Assembly: GCF_947486615.1 (NCBI RefSeq)
Contig: NZ_CANKUD010000005.1
Span: forward strand, 1 to 64,000
From: an uncultured Modestobacter sp.
GTDB taxonomy: Bacteria; Actinomycetota; Actinomycetes; Mycobacteriales; Geodermatophilaceae
Reading direction: 5' to 3'
DNA length: 64,000 nucleotides
Shown here piece by piece: positions 9,716 to 19,011 of the stretch. How positions within the stretch are numbered: position 1 is the stretch's first letter; every line of letters begins with the position of its first letter. Position numbers and translations under genes: made by a program. Below the pieces are notes generated by a model, which saw only the letters and a program-made list of their open reading frames with translations, had not been told where the DNA came from and searched no databases.

Positions 9716-11356
9716 ATGGACGTCGGAGCACGGGACGAGCCGCAGGACGAGTCGGGAGCAGGGCGCGGGGTCGCCTCGATCGCCTCGCGGGTGGGGCTGC
9801 GGGCGGCTGCTCGTCGCCATCGGCCTGGTCGCGGTCACCACGCTGACCGTCGGTCTGGTCGGCATCCAGCGCATGGCGGTGCTCAGCGACAAGGCCGAGC
9901 AGGTGCACGCCGAGGGCGCGGTGCCACTGGACGCGCTGCGGCAGCTGCAGGCCGGGTGGTGGCAGTTCTCCGCGACCAACGCCCGGGCGAGCATCTCCGA
10001 GCTCCCCGCCGAGACGCGAGCCGCGTTCGCCCAGGCCTCGACCGCGAGCCTGCAGGTGCTGACCGAGGCGACCGAGGCTGCCGGCGACCTGCCGCTGTCC
10101 GACGAGGCCCGGGCCGGCTACGAGCAGTTCGCCGCGGCGTCGCAGCAGTACCTCGGGCTGCTCCAGCAGCTCTCCGCCGGGCAGGGCACCCGGACGCCCG
10201 AGCAGACCCTGGGCCTCATCGCCCAGATGAACGACACCGAGGCCGCCATCTCTGCGGCGCTGGTGACCGCCACCGACGCGGCGGCCACCGACGCCGCCGC
10301 GACGGCCGTGGAGGCGCGTGCGGCCTACACCGCTGCCCGCACCCTCACCCTCGCGATCATCGCGGTGGGCCTGCTGGTCTCGGTGGTGCTCGCGCTGCTC
10401 GTCGTCCGCTCGGTGATGCGGCCGGTGCAGCGGGTCCGTGAGGTGCTCGACCAGGTGGCCGGCGGCGACCTGAGCGTGCGCGCCGGGGAGACCGGTGGCG
10501 CGGAGCTCGGCGAGGTCGCCCGGTCGCTGGACAGCACCCTGGACTCCCTCAGCGGCGTCCTCACGCTGGTGAACGAGTCCGCCGGCCGGCTGGCCGGGGC
10601 CTCCCAGGCCCTGAACGCCGGGGCGGCCGGCATGCCGAGAGCGCGCGCACCGCCACCGGTCAGGCCGACGTGGTCGTCGCCTCGGCCGGTGAGGTCGCCT
10701 CCAGCGTGGACACGGTGTCGACGGGGTCGCAGCAGATGGAGGCGGCGATCCGGGAGATCTCGCAGAACGCCAGCGAGGCGTCGCGGGTGGCCGGTCAGGC
10801 CGTGGCCGTCGCGGAGAACACCACCCGCACCGTCGGCAAGCTGGGCGACTCCTCCCAGGAGATCGCCACCGTGGTCAAGCTGATCAACGGGATCGCCGAG
10901 CAGACCAACCTGCTGGCGCTCAACGCCACGATCGAGGCCGCCCGGGCCGGTGAGGCCGGCAAGGGCTTCGCGGTGGTGGCCAGCGAGGTGAAGGAGCTGG
11001 CGCAGGAGACGGCGCGGGCGACCGAGGACATCTCCAAGCGGGTCGAGGCCATCCAGGGCGACACCGCCGGCGCGGTCGCGGCCATCGAGGAGATCAGCTC
11101 GGTGATCGGCCAGATCAACGACTACCAGGCCACCATCGCCGCCGCCGTGGAGGAGCAGACCGCCACCACCAACGAGATGAACCGCAACGTGGCCGAGGCC
11201 GCCAGCAGCTCGCGGAGCATCGCCACCGCGATCTCCGGGCTCGCCGCGGGCACGCAGCAGACCAACGAGGGCGTGGCCGAGGCCCAGCGCTCGGCGGCGG
11301 ACCTGGCCCGGATGAGCGACGAGCTCCAGGACGCCGTCCGCCGGTTCACCGTCTGA
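9716..11356 (+). pseudogene. Second membrane MCP, interrupted by two frameshifts
   Basis: This is a close paralogue of the preceding receptor with the same layout. The start ATG at 9716 gives MDVGARDEPQDESGAGRG...VGLRA. A 2-bp loss near 9801-9806 (GLRA-RLL expected) moves the frame into TM1, sensor, TM2 and HAMP. A 1-bp loss near 10634 (expected GGC-ATG-GCC) returns it to the original frame for the signalling domain, which then runs to 11356. The net change is -3, so both ends share a frame while the middle does not. If the indels are sequencing errors, the intact protein would be about 547 residues. If real, the gene is dead or encodes only fragments. The signalling domain is nearly identical at DNA level to that of the first MCP. 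Confidence 0.8.
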
Positions 11357-11386
11357 GCCCGCCCACCGGCCCGTCCCCGGTGCCCT

Positions 11387-11425
11387 GCCGGCACGTCACC
11401 GCCCGCCCGGTGGTGACGTGCCGGC
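11387..11425 (+). terminator. Hairpin after the second MCP gene
   Basis: GCCGGCACGTCACC, 11-nt loop, GGTGACGTGCCGGC: perfect 14-bp stem about 30 bp after the stop codon. The remainder of 11426-11597 holds no gene. Confidence 0.6.
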
Positions 11426-11597
11426 CGTCGTCGTGGCGCGGGCGGCCCCCTGCGGACGGCGCGGGCCGGGTGGGGCCGGTGCGACGGATGGGACGACCAC
11501 GTGATGGACGACGCCGTCCGCTGAAGGTCGGTGCCGCTGCGACCGAGACTCACTGCGTCCCACCGGAACGTCCACGAGCCATCGAGGTGCCCCGCGC

Positions 11598-14411
11598 ATG
11601 CCCAACCCCACCGGCAAGGACCCCGCCGCGACCGACCACCTGCGCGAGCTGTGCAGGATCGCCGAGGCGATGCGGGACTCGTCCGCGATGGTCGAGCTCG
11701 GGCTCGACGGGACCGTGCTGACGGCCAACCAGCACTACCTGGACATCATGGGGTACTCCGCCGACGAGCTGGTCGGGCAGCACCACCGGAAGGTCTGCGA
11801 CCCCGCCCACGCCGCGTCGGCCGAGTACGCCGCGTTCTGGGAGCGGATGGCCGCCGGGGACGTCGACGCGGGGGTGGTCGTCAAGCGGCTGGCCAAGGGC
11901 GGCCGTGAGGTGTGGCTGCGCGGCTCCTACATCCCCATCCCGGATGCCTCCGGCCGGCCGGCGAAGGTCGTCGTGCTGGCCACCGACATCACCGAGGGGA
12001 AGGTCGCCGCGCTCGAACGGCAGAACCAGGCCGTCGCCCTCGACCGGTCGCAGGCGGTCATCGAGTTCGCCCTGGACGGCACCGTGCTCACCGCCAACTC
12101 GAACTTCCTGGACGCGATGGGCTACACGCTGGCCGAGGTGCGCGGCAAGCACCACCGCATGTTCGTCGAGCCGAGCACGGCCGCCGGCGCCGAGTACGCC
12201 GACTTCTGGCAGCGGCTGGCCTCGGGGCAGTTCGAGGGCGGGGTCTACAAGCGGCTGGCCAAGGGCGGCCGCGAGGTCTGGCTGCAGGCCACCTACAACC
12301 CGATCCTGGACGACGAGGGTCACCCGCTCAAGGTGGTCAAGTTCGCCAGCGACATCACCGTCGCGCGGTTGGCCGACGCCGAGTCCCGCGGCAAGGTCGC
12401 CGCGATCGACCGGGCCCAGGCGGTGATCGAGTTCAAGACCGACGGCACCGTGCTCAGCGCGAACCCGAACTTCCTGGCGACGATGGGCTACGCCCTGCAC
12501 GAGATCCAGGGCAAGCACCACCGGATGTTCTGCGAGCCCACGCTGGCCAGCAGCGCGGAGTACGAGGAGTTCTGGGCCCGGCTGGGCAGCGGCGGCTACG
12601 AGTCCGGGGAGTTCAAGCGCCTGGCCAAGGACGGGCGCGAGATCTGGCTGCAGGCCACCTACAACCCGATCCTCGACGACGCCGGCAAGCCCATCAAGAT
12701 CGTGAAGTTCGCCAGCGACATCACCGAGGCCAAGTTCGCCGGCGCCGAGGCGCGCGGCAAGGTGGCGGCGATCGAGCGGGCCCAGGCGGTCGTCGAGTTC
12801 GACCTGACCGGCCGGGTGCTGACGGCCAACCAGAACTTCACCGACACGATGGGCTGGCCGCTCGCCGAGATCCGCGGCAAGCACCACCGGCTGTTCTGCG
12901 AGCCCTCCTACGCCGCCTCCGCCGAGTACGCGGAGTTCTGGCAGCGCCTCGGGCAGGGCCACCACGAGAGCGGGGAGTTCAAACGCCGGGACAAGGACGG
13001 GCGCGAGGTGTGGCTGCAGGCCACCTACAACCCGATCCTCGACGACTCCGGCCGGGTGGTGAAGGTGGTCGAGTTCGCCACCGACGTCACCCGGACGAAG
13101 CTGCAGAACGCCGAGTTCACCGGCAAGGTGGCGGCGATCGAGCGCGCCCAGGCGGTGATCGAGTTCAACCTCGACGGCACGATCATCACCGCCAACCAGA
13201 ACTTCCTCGACGCCCTGGGCTACACGCTGTCGGAGGTGAAGGGCAAGCACCACCGCGTCTTCTGCGACCCCGTCTACACGACCACCCAGGAGTACCGGGA
13301 CTTCTGGGAGAAGCTGGGCAGCGGGGACTTCCACACCGGGGAGTACCGGCGGATCCACCAGAGCGGTCGCGACGTCTGGATCCAGGCGACGTACAACCCG
13401 ATCCTGGACGACCTGGGCCGGCCGTTCAAGGTGGTCAAGTTCGCCAGCGACGTCACCGCGGCCAAGCTGCGCAGCGCGGAGATCGAGGCGCGGGTGAACG
13501 CGGTGGACCGCGCCCAGGCCGTGATCGAGTTCGACCTGGACGGCAACGTCCTCACCGCCAACGACAACTTCCTGCGCACCATGGGCTACTCGCGGCGGGA
13601 GATCATCGGCCACCACCACAGCGAGTTCTGCGACGACGAGTACATCCGCTCGCCGGAGTACCGGGACTTCTGGCTGCGGCTGGGTGCCGGCGAGGTGCTG
13701 GCCGGCCGGTTCCACCGCAAGGGCAAGTACGGCCGCGACGTGCACATCCAGGCCACCTACAACCCGATCCTCGACCTGACCGGCCAGCCGTTCAAGGTGG
13801 TCAAGTTCGCCTACGACGTCACCGCCGAGGTAGAGCGGGAGCGGCGGATCGCCTCGGGCACCCAGGACATGACCGCGTCGGTGCGGCACCTGTCGGCGTC
13901 GATCGAGGACATCGCCCGCAGCTCGCAGACCGCCACCGGGCTCGCTGCCGAGACCCAGGACAACGCCCGGCAGGGCGTGGAGGCGCTGCGCGCATCGCTG
14001 GAGGCGATCGCGCTGATCCAGAAGTCGTCGAACTCGATCACCGAGATCGTCCGGGTCATGGGCGAGATCGCCAACCAGACGAACCTGCTGGCCTTCAACG
14101 CCTCGATCGAGGCCGCCCGGGCCGGTGAGCACGGCGTCGGCTTCTCCATCGTCGCCGGTGAGGTGCGCAAGCTCGCCGAGCGCTCGTTCACCGCCTCCCA
14201 GCAGATCGGCAAGCTCATCGAGGAGTCCGCCGAGCGGGTCGCCCAGGGCTCGGAGGTGTCCAAGCGGGCGGAGAACGCCTTCGAGCGGATCGTCAGCAGC
14301 GTCACCCGCACCAACGAGACGATCCTCAGCATCTCCGAGTCCACGCAGCAGCAGCAGGAGGCGTCCCGCCAGGTCGACGAGCTCATCGCCCAGCTCGCCG
14401 CCGCGGACTGA
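11598..14411 (+). CDS. Soluble chemoreceptor with six tandem PAS domains
   Basis: The 937-residue protein has no membrane segment. Six PAS units of about 121 residues follow one another, each beginning with a form of [22 protein letters not shown], followed by [10 protein letters not shown] and ending [11 protein letters not shown]. A methyl-accepting domain (about 760-937, tip [21 protein letters not shown]) ends the protein. The GKHHRxFC phrase is the hallmark of BdlA/Aer-like PAS domains; some such domains bind haem or flavin, but the cofactor here is unknown. It should sense an internal signal such as redox state or oxygen and act on CheA. It is followed after 5 bp by a triple-CheW gene. 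Unit 1 has GQHHRKVC, units 2-5 close matches, and unit 6 GHHHSEFC. Confidence 0.92.
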   Translation: MPNPTGKDPAATDHLRELCRIAEAMRDSSAMVELGLDGTVLTANQHYLDIMGYSADELVGQHHRKVCDPAHAASAEYAAFWERMAAGDVDAGVVVKRLAKGGREVWLRGSYIPIPDASGRPAKVVVLATDITEGKVAALERQNQAVALDRSQAVIEFALDGTVLTANSNFLDAMGYTLAEVRGKHHRMFVEPSTAAGAEYADFWQRLASGQFEGGVYKRLAKGGREVWLQATYNPILDDEGHPLKVVKFASDITVARLADAESRGKVAAIDRAQAVIEFKTDGTVLSANPNFLATMGYALHEIQGKHHRMFCEPTLASSAEYEEFWARLGSGGYESGEFKRLAKDGREIWLQATYNPILDDAGKPIKIVKFASDITEAKFAGAEARGKVAAIERAQAVVEFDLTGRVLTANQNFTDTMGWPLAEIRGKHHRLFCEPSYAASAEYAEFWQRLGQGHHESGEFKRRDKDGREVWLQATYNPILDDSGRVVKVVEFATDVTRTKLQNAEFTGKVAAIERAQAVIEFNLDGTIITANQNFLDALGYTLSEVKGKHHRVFCDPVYTTTQEYRDFWEKLGSGDFHTGEYRRIHQSGRDVWIQATYNPILDDLGRPFKVVKFASDVTAAKLRSAEIEARVNAVDRAQAVIEFDLDGNVLTANDNFLRTMGYSRREIIGHHHSEFCDDEYIRSPEYRDFWLRLGAGEVLAGRFHRKGKYGRDVHIQATYNPILDLTGQPFKVVKFAYDVTAEVERERRIASGTQDMTASVRHLSASIEDIARSSQTATGLAAETQDNARQGVEALRASLEAIALIQKSSNSITEIVRVMGEIANQTNLLAFNASIEAARAGEHGVGFSIVAGEVRKLAERSFTASQQIGKLIEESAERVAQGSEVSKRAENAFERIVSSVTRTNETILSISESTQQQQEASRQVDELIAQLAAAD

Positions 14412-14416
14412 CCGTC

Positions 14417-15940
14417 GTGAGCAACGCGCCGGGTGACCTGGCACCCGACCGCGCCGCGGGCCCCGGCGGGGACGTCGTCCACGGCCTGCTGCGGCTGGCC
14501 GGGATGGACGTCGCCCTGCCGCTGTCCGCGCTGCGGGAGGTCGTGCCGTGCCCGGCCGAGCTGGCCGGACTGCCCGCGGCGGCCCCCGGCCTGCTCGGCG
14601 CGATCGAGCTGCGCCGGCTGGTCCTGCCGGTGCTGGACCTGCAGGCCGTGACCGGGCGCCCCGAGGAACGACGCGCGGACCAGGTGGTCGTGGTGGTGGC
14701 CTCGGGTGACCGGGTGCTCGGGCTGCTGGCCGACCAGGTGCAGGGCATCTGCGAGGTCGCCACCGACACCCTGGTGGCCGCGCACGCGCACGGCGGTGGG
14801 CTGCTGTTCTCGCACACCTTCCGGCACCCCGAGACCGGCCGGGCGTACAGCGTGCTGGACGCCGCGGCGGTGCTGGCGCTGCCCGGCGTGCCCACCGTCA
14901 CCGACGTCACCCGGGATGCCGCGCCGGTGGGGTCCGGCGGGCAGCCGGCCGGCCGGCACACCCTGACCGTGCTGCGCTGCGGGGGGTACCAGCTGGCGAT
15001 CGACGCCGCGCACGTGCACACCACCATCCCCACGCCGGATCTGCGCACCTCGGTGCTGACCAGCCGGATGTGCCCGGGCACGGTGGTCTACGCCGACCGG
15101 GAGGTGCCGGTCGTCGACCCGCTGGTCCTGCTGGGCCTGGGCGAGCTGCCGCGCGCGGACACCGGGGCCGGCCTGGTGCTGGACCTCGGGCACGGCTACG
15201 TGGTGCTGGCGCTGAGCGAGCTGCTGGAGCTGGCCCACGTCGGCCCGGACGACGTTCTGCCCACCCCGTCGTTCGCCCTGCCGCGGCCGGACCTGCTGGC
15301 CGGGATGGTGGAGGTCGACGGCGTCGGTGACTGCCTGGTGCTGGACGGCGGGACGATGCTGACCGACCCGCAGCTGTCCGGCTTCGCGGCGGTCAACACC
15401 GCGCTGGAGGCCACCCGCAGCGACGAGGACCCGGCGCTGTCGGCGGCGGCCGCCGCGGCGGGCGGGGCGCCGTCCTACCTGACCTACTCGATCGGCCTGG
15501 ACATCGCCACGCCGCTGGAGCAGGTCAGCGAGATCCTGCCGTTCCCCGACTCGCTCACCCGGACGTCGGTGCCCGGCCTGCTCGGGCTGGTCACCCACCG
15601 GCGGGCCGTGGTGCCGGTGCTGTGCCTGTCCACCCTGCTCGGCCGCGAGCAGCGGGAGGTCGGCCCGTCGACCTGCCTGCTGCTGGTGGAGATGGACGAC
15701 GAGGTGGTGGCGTTCGCGGTCGACGCCCTGCGCAGCATCTCCCCGCTGACCTGGACCGACGCCGACCAGGCCGTCCGCGGCGACCGGGGTGCCACCTTGC
15801 AGTCGGCGCCCCTCGTGCGGGTGGGCGAGGAGACCCGGCTGCTGCCCGACCTGGACCTGCGGGCCGTGGCCCGGCGACTCCGCGCGACCACGGCCCTCCC
15901 GACGTCCCGGCTGGGCACCGCCGAGCTCACCGCGGTCTGA
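14417..15940 (+). CDS. Chemotaxis scaffold with three CheW domains
   Basis: The 507-residue protein is made of three CheW-like domains (about residues 21-150, 180-300 and 345-490). Each has the CheW pattern of a regulator strand (ALPLSALREVV; LAIDAAHVHTTI; ATPLEQVSEIL), then a VPVVD/VPVLC-type strand. CheW links chemoreceptors to CheA in arrays. Multi-CheW proteins are found with multi-PAS receptors in several lineages, where they are thought to join receptors into unusual arrays. The GTG start at 14417 lies 5 bp after the receptor stop, so the two are co-translated. No CheA, CheB, CheR or CheY is in this window. The C-terminus converges on bpa with a 15-bp gap. Confidence 0.88.
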   Translation: MSNAPGDLAPDRAAGPGGDVVHGLLRLAGMDVALPLSALREVVPCPAELAGLPAAAPGLLGAIELRRLVLPVLDLQAVTGRPEERRADQVVVVVASGDRVLGLLADQVQGICEVATDTLVAAHAHGGGLLFSHTFRHPETGRAYSVLDAAAVLALPGVPTVTDVTRDAAPVGSGGQPAGRHTLTVLRCGGYQLAIDAAHVHTTIPTPDLRTSVLTSRMCPGTVVYADREVPVVDPLVLLGLGELPRADTGAGLVLDLGHGYVVLALSELLELAHVGPDDVLPTPSFALPRPDLLAGMVEVDGVGDCLVLDGGTMLTDPQLSGFAAVNTALEATRSDEDPALSAAAAAAGGAPSYLTYSIGLDIATPLEQVSEILPFPDSLTRTSVPGLLGLVTHRRAVVPVLCLSTLLGREQREVGPSTCLLLVEMDDEVVAFAVDALRSISPLTWTDADQAVRGDRGATLQSAPLVRVGEETRLLPDLDLRAVARRLRATTALPTSRLGTAELTAV

Positions 15941-15955
15941 CCACCGCTGCCGGGC

Positions 15956-16522
15956 TCAGAGGTACTGGCCGCCGCCGGGGCGCTGGTCGGCGGCCGGGGA
16001 GCCACCGGGCAGGGCCTTGCGGCGCATCTCCTCCAGCTGGGCCCGGGCGGCCATCTGCTGGGCGAACAGCGCGGTCTGGATGCCGTGGAAGACGCCCTCC
16101 AGCCAGCCGACCAGCTGGGCCTGGGCGATCCGCAGCTCGGCGTCGGAAGGGGTCTCGCCCTCGGTGAACGGCAGGGTGATCCGGGCCAGCTCCTCGCGCA
16201 GCTCGGGGGCCAGGCCCTGCTCGAGCTCGCGGATCGAGGAGGCGTGGATGTCGCGCAGCCGGTTGCGGCTGGCGTCGTCCAGGGGCGCGGCCCGCACCTC
16301 CTCCAGCAGCTGCTTGATCATCGTGCCGATCCGCATCACCTTCGCCGGCTGCTCGACGAGGTCGCCGACCCCGGCCATGCCGTCGTCGTCGCCGTCCATC
16401 CCGTCCTGCGGCATCGGCGTCGCTCCGCTCTGCGGCATCGGCATGGCCCCGACCGGCTGACCGTCGGGCCCGACGACGAGGACCTGCTGCGGGTGCGGCT
16501 GACCGGTGCCTGGTGCTGTCAT
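15956..16522 (-). CDS. bpa: Bacterial proteasome activator Bpa (PafE)
   Basis: The 188-residue protein matches Bpa/PafE. It has a disordered Pro/Met-rich N-terminus, a helical core (GTMIKQLLEEVRAAPLDDASRNRLRDIHASSIREL ... LPFTEGETPSDAELRIAQAQLVGWLEGVFHGIQTAL, given in parts), and the C-terminal GGGQYL. The last residues are the GQYL motif that docks into pockets of the 20S proteasome ring. In mycobacteria Bpa forms a dodecameric ring and opens the 20S gate without ATP to degrade unfolded proteins such as HspR. This implies a 20S proteasome elsewhere in the genome. The ATG at 16520-16522 has CAGGAT 7 nt upstream. Confidence 0.92.
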   Translation of the reverse strand: MTAPGTGQPHPQQVLVVGPDGQPVGAMPMPQSGATPMPQDGMDGDDDGMAGVGDLVEQPAKVMRIGTMIKQLLEEVRAAPLDDASRNRLRDIHASSIRELEQGLAPELREELARITLPFTEGETPSDAELRIAQAQLVGWLEGVFHGIQTALFAQQMAARAQLEEMRRKALPGGSPAADQRPGGGQYL

Positions 16523-16603
16523 GGCCCCATCCTGCCTCGCCCGGGGCAGGGTCCGCCGAGCGCCCGGGCCCCCGCTGCCCGGTCGGGCCACGGTCGGACG
16601 AAC

Positions 16604-16609
16604 TAGGCT
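16604..16609 (+). promoter_or_regulatory. -10 box of the desulfurase-like gene
   Basis: TAGGCT, 6 nt before the ATG at 16616, with no Shine-Dalgarno: leaderless promoter. Confidence 0.55.
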
Positions 16610-16615
16610 CCCGGC

Positions 16616-17833
16616 ATGTCGTCGGGCGGGGGCCAGCTGGACGTCGCCCGGGTCCGGGGGCTCTTCCCGGGGCTGTCCGACGGGCTGCTGCACGCCGACG
16701 GCCCCAGCGGTGCGCTGGTCCCGGAGAGCGTCATCCGGGCCGTCTCCCAGGCCATGCGGGTGCCGATCGCCGACCGCGGTGGGGTGTTCGCCGCCTCCGC
16801 GCGGGCCGAGGCGCTGGTGTCCGGGGCGCGGTCCGCGGTGGCCGACCTGGTCGGCGGCACGCCCTCGGGCGTCGTCCTCGGGCCGAACATGACCACGCTG
16901 ACCTACACCCTGGCCCGCGCGCTGGCCAAGCACTGGCGGGCCGGTGACGAGATCGTGCTCAGCCGGCTGGACCACGACGCGAACATCCGCCCGTGGCTGC
17001 AGGTGGCCGCCGAGGTGGGCATGGTCGTCCGCTGGGCGGAGGTGGACATCGAGACCGGGGAGCTGCCCGACTGGCAGTACGACGAGCTGGTCACCGGCCG
17101 TACCCGGCTGGTCGCCGTCACCGCCGCCAGCAACGCCATCGGCACCCGGCCCGACGTGTCGGCGATCGCCGTCCGGGCGCACCGGGTCGGGGCGCTGGTG
17201 TACGTCGACGGCACGCACGCCGCGCCCCACGTGCTGCTGGACGCCGACGAGCTGGGCGCGGACTTCCTGGCGCTGTCGGCCTACAAGTGGTGCGGCCCGC
17301 ACGTCGGCGCGGTCGTCGCCCACCCCGGGCTGCTCGGCGAGCTGCACCCGGACAAGCTCGCGCCGGCCCCGGACCGGGTGCCCGACCGGTTCGAGGTGGG
17401 GGCGCCGTCCTTCGAGCTGTACGCCGGGGTGGCCGCCTCGGTCGACCACCTGGCCGCGCTCTGCCCCGACGCCGGGGGCACCCGGCGGCAGCGGCTGGCC
17501 ACCTCGATGGCCGCGGTGGACCGGTACGAGGCCGGGCTGTTCGGCTGGCTCGACGACGCGCTGCGGTCGATGGCCCACGTGCAGGTGCTCGGCTCCCCCC
17601 GGCACCGGACGCCGACCCTGTCGTTCACCGTCTCCCGGATGCGCCCCCGTCAGGTGGTCAGCGAGCTGGCCCGGCGCGGCGTCTGCGCCTGGGACGGCGA
17701 CTTCTACTCCCGCGAGCTGTTCGACGCGATCGGGGTCAACGAGACCGGCGGCGCGGTGCGGCTCGGGCTGATGCACTACAACACCCCGGAGGAGGTCGGT
17801 CACCTGATCGACCACGTCTCCGCCCTGCGCTGA
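16616..17833 (+). CDS. Cysteine desulfurase-like PLP enzyme
   Basis: This 405-residue fold-type I aminotransferase class V protein carries the PLP Lys in ALSAYKWCGPHVG, cofactor contacts YVDGTHAAPH (Asp stacking on the pyridine ring) and AVTAASNAIGTRPDV. It fits the cysteine-desulfurase-like family that is widespread in actinobacteria and distinct from IscS/SufS. I see no mobile catalytic-Cys loop of the SufS type before the C-terminal domain, and the tail VNETGGAVRLGLMHYNTPEEV is typical of the like-family. The reaction may therefore be a lyase, isomerase or epimerase step. Substrate not known. Its promoter lies directly at the start codon. Confidence 0.8.
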   Translation: MSSGGGQLDVARVRGLFPGLSDGLLHADGPSGALVPESVIRAVSQAMRVPIADRGGVFAASARAEALVSGARSAVADLVGGTPSGVVLGPNMTTLTYTLARALAKHWRAGDEIVLSRLDHDANIRPWLQVAAEVGMVVRWAEVDIETGELPDWQYDELVTGRTRLVAVTAASNAIGTRPDVSAIAVRAHRVGALVYVDGTHAAPHVLLDADELGADFLALSAYKWCGPHVGAVVAHPGLLGELHPDKLAPAPDRVPDRFEVGAPSFELYAGVAASVDHLAALCPDAGGTRRQRLATSMAAVDRYEAGLFGWLDDALRSMAHVQVLGSPRHRTPTLSFTVSRMRPRQVVSELARRGVCAWDGDFYSRELFDAIGVNETGGAVRLGLMHYNTPEEVGHLIDHVSALR

Positions 17834-17840
17834 AGAAGGA

Positions 17841-17894
17841 CCTGCTCGCCCCCCACGACTCGCGAGCTCGTCGCGGGCCCCTGCGAGCAGGCCG
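17841..17894. terminator. Possible terminator between convergent genes
   Basis: CCTGCTCGC and GCGAGCAGG flank a 33-nt loop that itself contains CTCGCGAGCTCGTCGCGGG. It lies between the stops at 17833 and 17933, and could serve both convergent genes. Confidence 0.4.
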
Positions 17895-17932
17895 GGTCTC
17901 GGGTCGGGGCCGGGGGCAAGGGGCTCGGGTGC

Positions 17933-18919
17933 TCAGGGGACGAGGAGGACCTTGCCGATGGCGCCGCTGGACTCCAGCAGGGTGTGCGCCTCGGCGGCGC
18001 GGGACATCGGCAGGCGGCGGTCCACGATGGGGCGGATGACGCCGCGCTCGACGTCGGGCCACACGTCCTGCCGGACGGCGGCGACGATCTCCGCCTTGCC
18101 GCCGGGGCCGGTCGCCGGGCGGGAGCGCAGCGTGGTGGCCGCCACCGAGGCGCGCTTGCGCATCAGCTTGCCGAGGTCGATCTCGGCCTTCGTGCCGCCC
18201 TGCATGCCGATGCCGACCAGCCGGCCGCCGGTGGCCAGCACGTCGACGTTCCGGGCCAGGTACTTGGCTCCGATGATGTCCAGCACGACGTCCGCCCCGT
18301 GCCCGCCGGTCGCCTCCTTCACGACCTCGACGAAGTCCTGCTCCCGGTAGTCGACCAGGATCTCCGCCCCCAGCTCGCGGCAGAAGTCGAGCTTGGCGGC
18401 GCTGCCGGCGGTGACCGCGACCCGGGCGCCGGCCCGGACGGCGAGCTGGACGGCCATGGTGCCGATGCCACTGCCACCGCCGTGGACCAGGAACACCTCA
18501 CCGGCGCGCAGCCCGGCCAGCATGAAGACGTTGGACCAGACGGTGCAGACCACCTCCGGCAGCGCCGCCGCGGTGGCCAGCTCGACCCCGGCGGGGCGGG
18601 GGAGCAGCTGACCGGCCGGGACGGCGACCCGCTCGGCGTACCCGCCGCCGGACAGCAGCGCGCACACCTCGTCGCCGACCGACCAGCCCGTGATGCCCTC
18701 GCCGACCTCGCTGATCACGCCGCTGCACTCCAGGCCGAGCACCTCGCTGGCGCCGGGCGGGGCCGGGTAGTGGCCCTGCCGCTGCAGCAGGTCGGCCCGG
18801 TTCACCGCGGCCGCGGCCACGTCGACCAGCACCTCACCCGGCCCGCACACCGGGTCGGGCACCTCACCCCACCCGAGCACCTCAGGGCCGCCGGGGGAGG
18901 AGATCGTCACCGCACGCAT
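17933..18919 (-). CDS. NAD(P)H-quinone oxidoreductase, zinc-free MDR family
   Basis: The 328-residue protein belongs to the PIG3/TP53I3-like branch of medium-chain dehydrogenases. Landmarks are AVNRADLLQRQGHYPAPPG, the substrate-domain entry VLGLECSG, and the Rossmann motif VHGGGSGIGTMAVQLA, ending VLLVP. No structural-zinc Cys cluster is present, as in quinone reductases. It likely reduces quinones or enones with NADPH in the cytosol. The ATG ending at 18919 is supported by TAGGGT 7 nt upstream. It is separated from the upstream acyl-CoA ligase gene by a long hairpin. Confidence 0.85.
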   Translation of the reverse strand: MRAVTISSPGGPEVLGWGEVPDPVCGPGEVLVDVAAAAVNRADLLQRQGHYPAPPGASEVLGLECSGVISEVGEGITGWSVGDEVCALLSGGGYAERVAVPAGQLLPRPAGVELATAAALPEVVCTVWSNVFMLAGLRAGEVFLVHGGGSGIGTMAVQLAVRAGARVAVTAGSAAKLDFCRELGAEILVDYREQDFVEVVKEATGGHGADVVLDIIGAKYLARNVDVLATGGRLVGIGMQGGTKAEIDLGKLMRKRASVAATTLRSRPATGPGGKAEIVAAVRQDVWPDVERGVIRPIVDRRLPMSRAAEAHTLLESSGAIGKVLLVP

Positions 18920-18926
18920 GGCCCCG

Positions 18927-18932
18927 ACCCTA
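18927..18932 (-). promoter_or_regulatory. -10 box of the quinone reductase gene
   Basis: TAGGGT on the minus strand, 7 nt before the ATG: leaderless promoter. Confidence 0.5.
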
Positions 18933-18953
18933 GGAGGACGCAGCGCGACCCGC

Positions 18954-19004
18954 CCCTGGACGATCATGTGGGTGCCGGTGGGTCACCCCCATGATCGTCC
19001 AGGG
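18954..19004 (-). terminator. Long hairpin after the acyl-CoA ligase gene
   Basis: CCCTGGACGATCATG and CATGATCGTCCAGGG form a perfect 15-bp stem, and inner bases (TGGGTG/CACCCC) extend it by about five more pairs. It lies 8 bp beyond the ligase stop and upstream of the quinone reductase promoter, so termination is the obvious role. The A/T-containing arms differ from the pure G+C terminators nearby. Confidence 0.6.
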
Positions 19005-19011
19005 TCCCGCG

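Noticed and set aside
7350-9908. 852-codon minus frame opposite the first MCP gene
   Set aside because: Low-complexity Arg/Gly/His composition and no family; antisense of an intact MCP.
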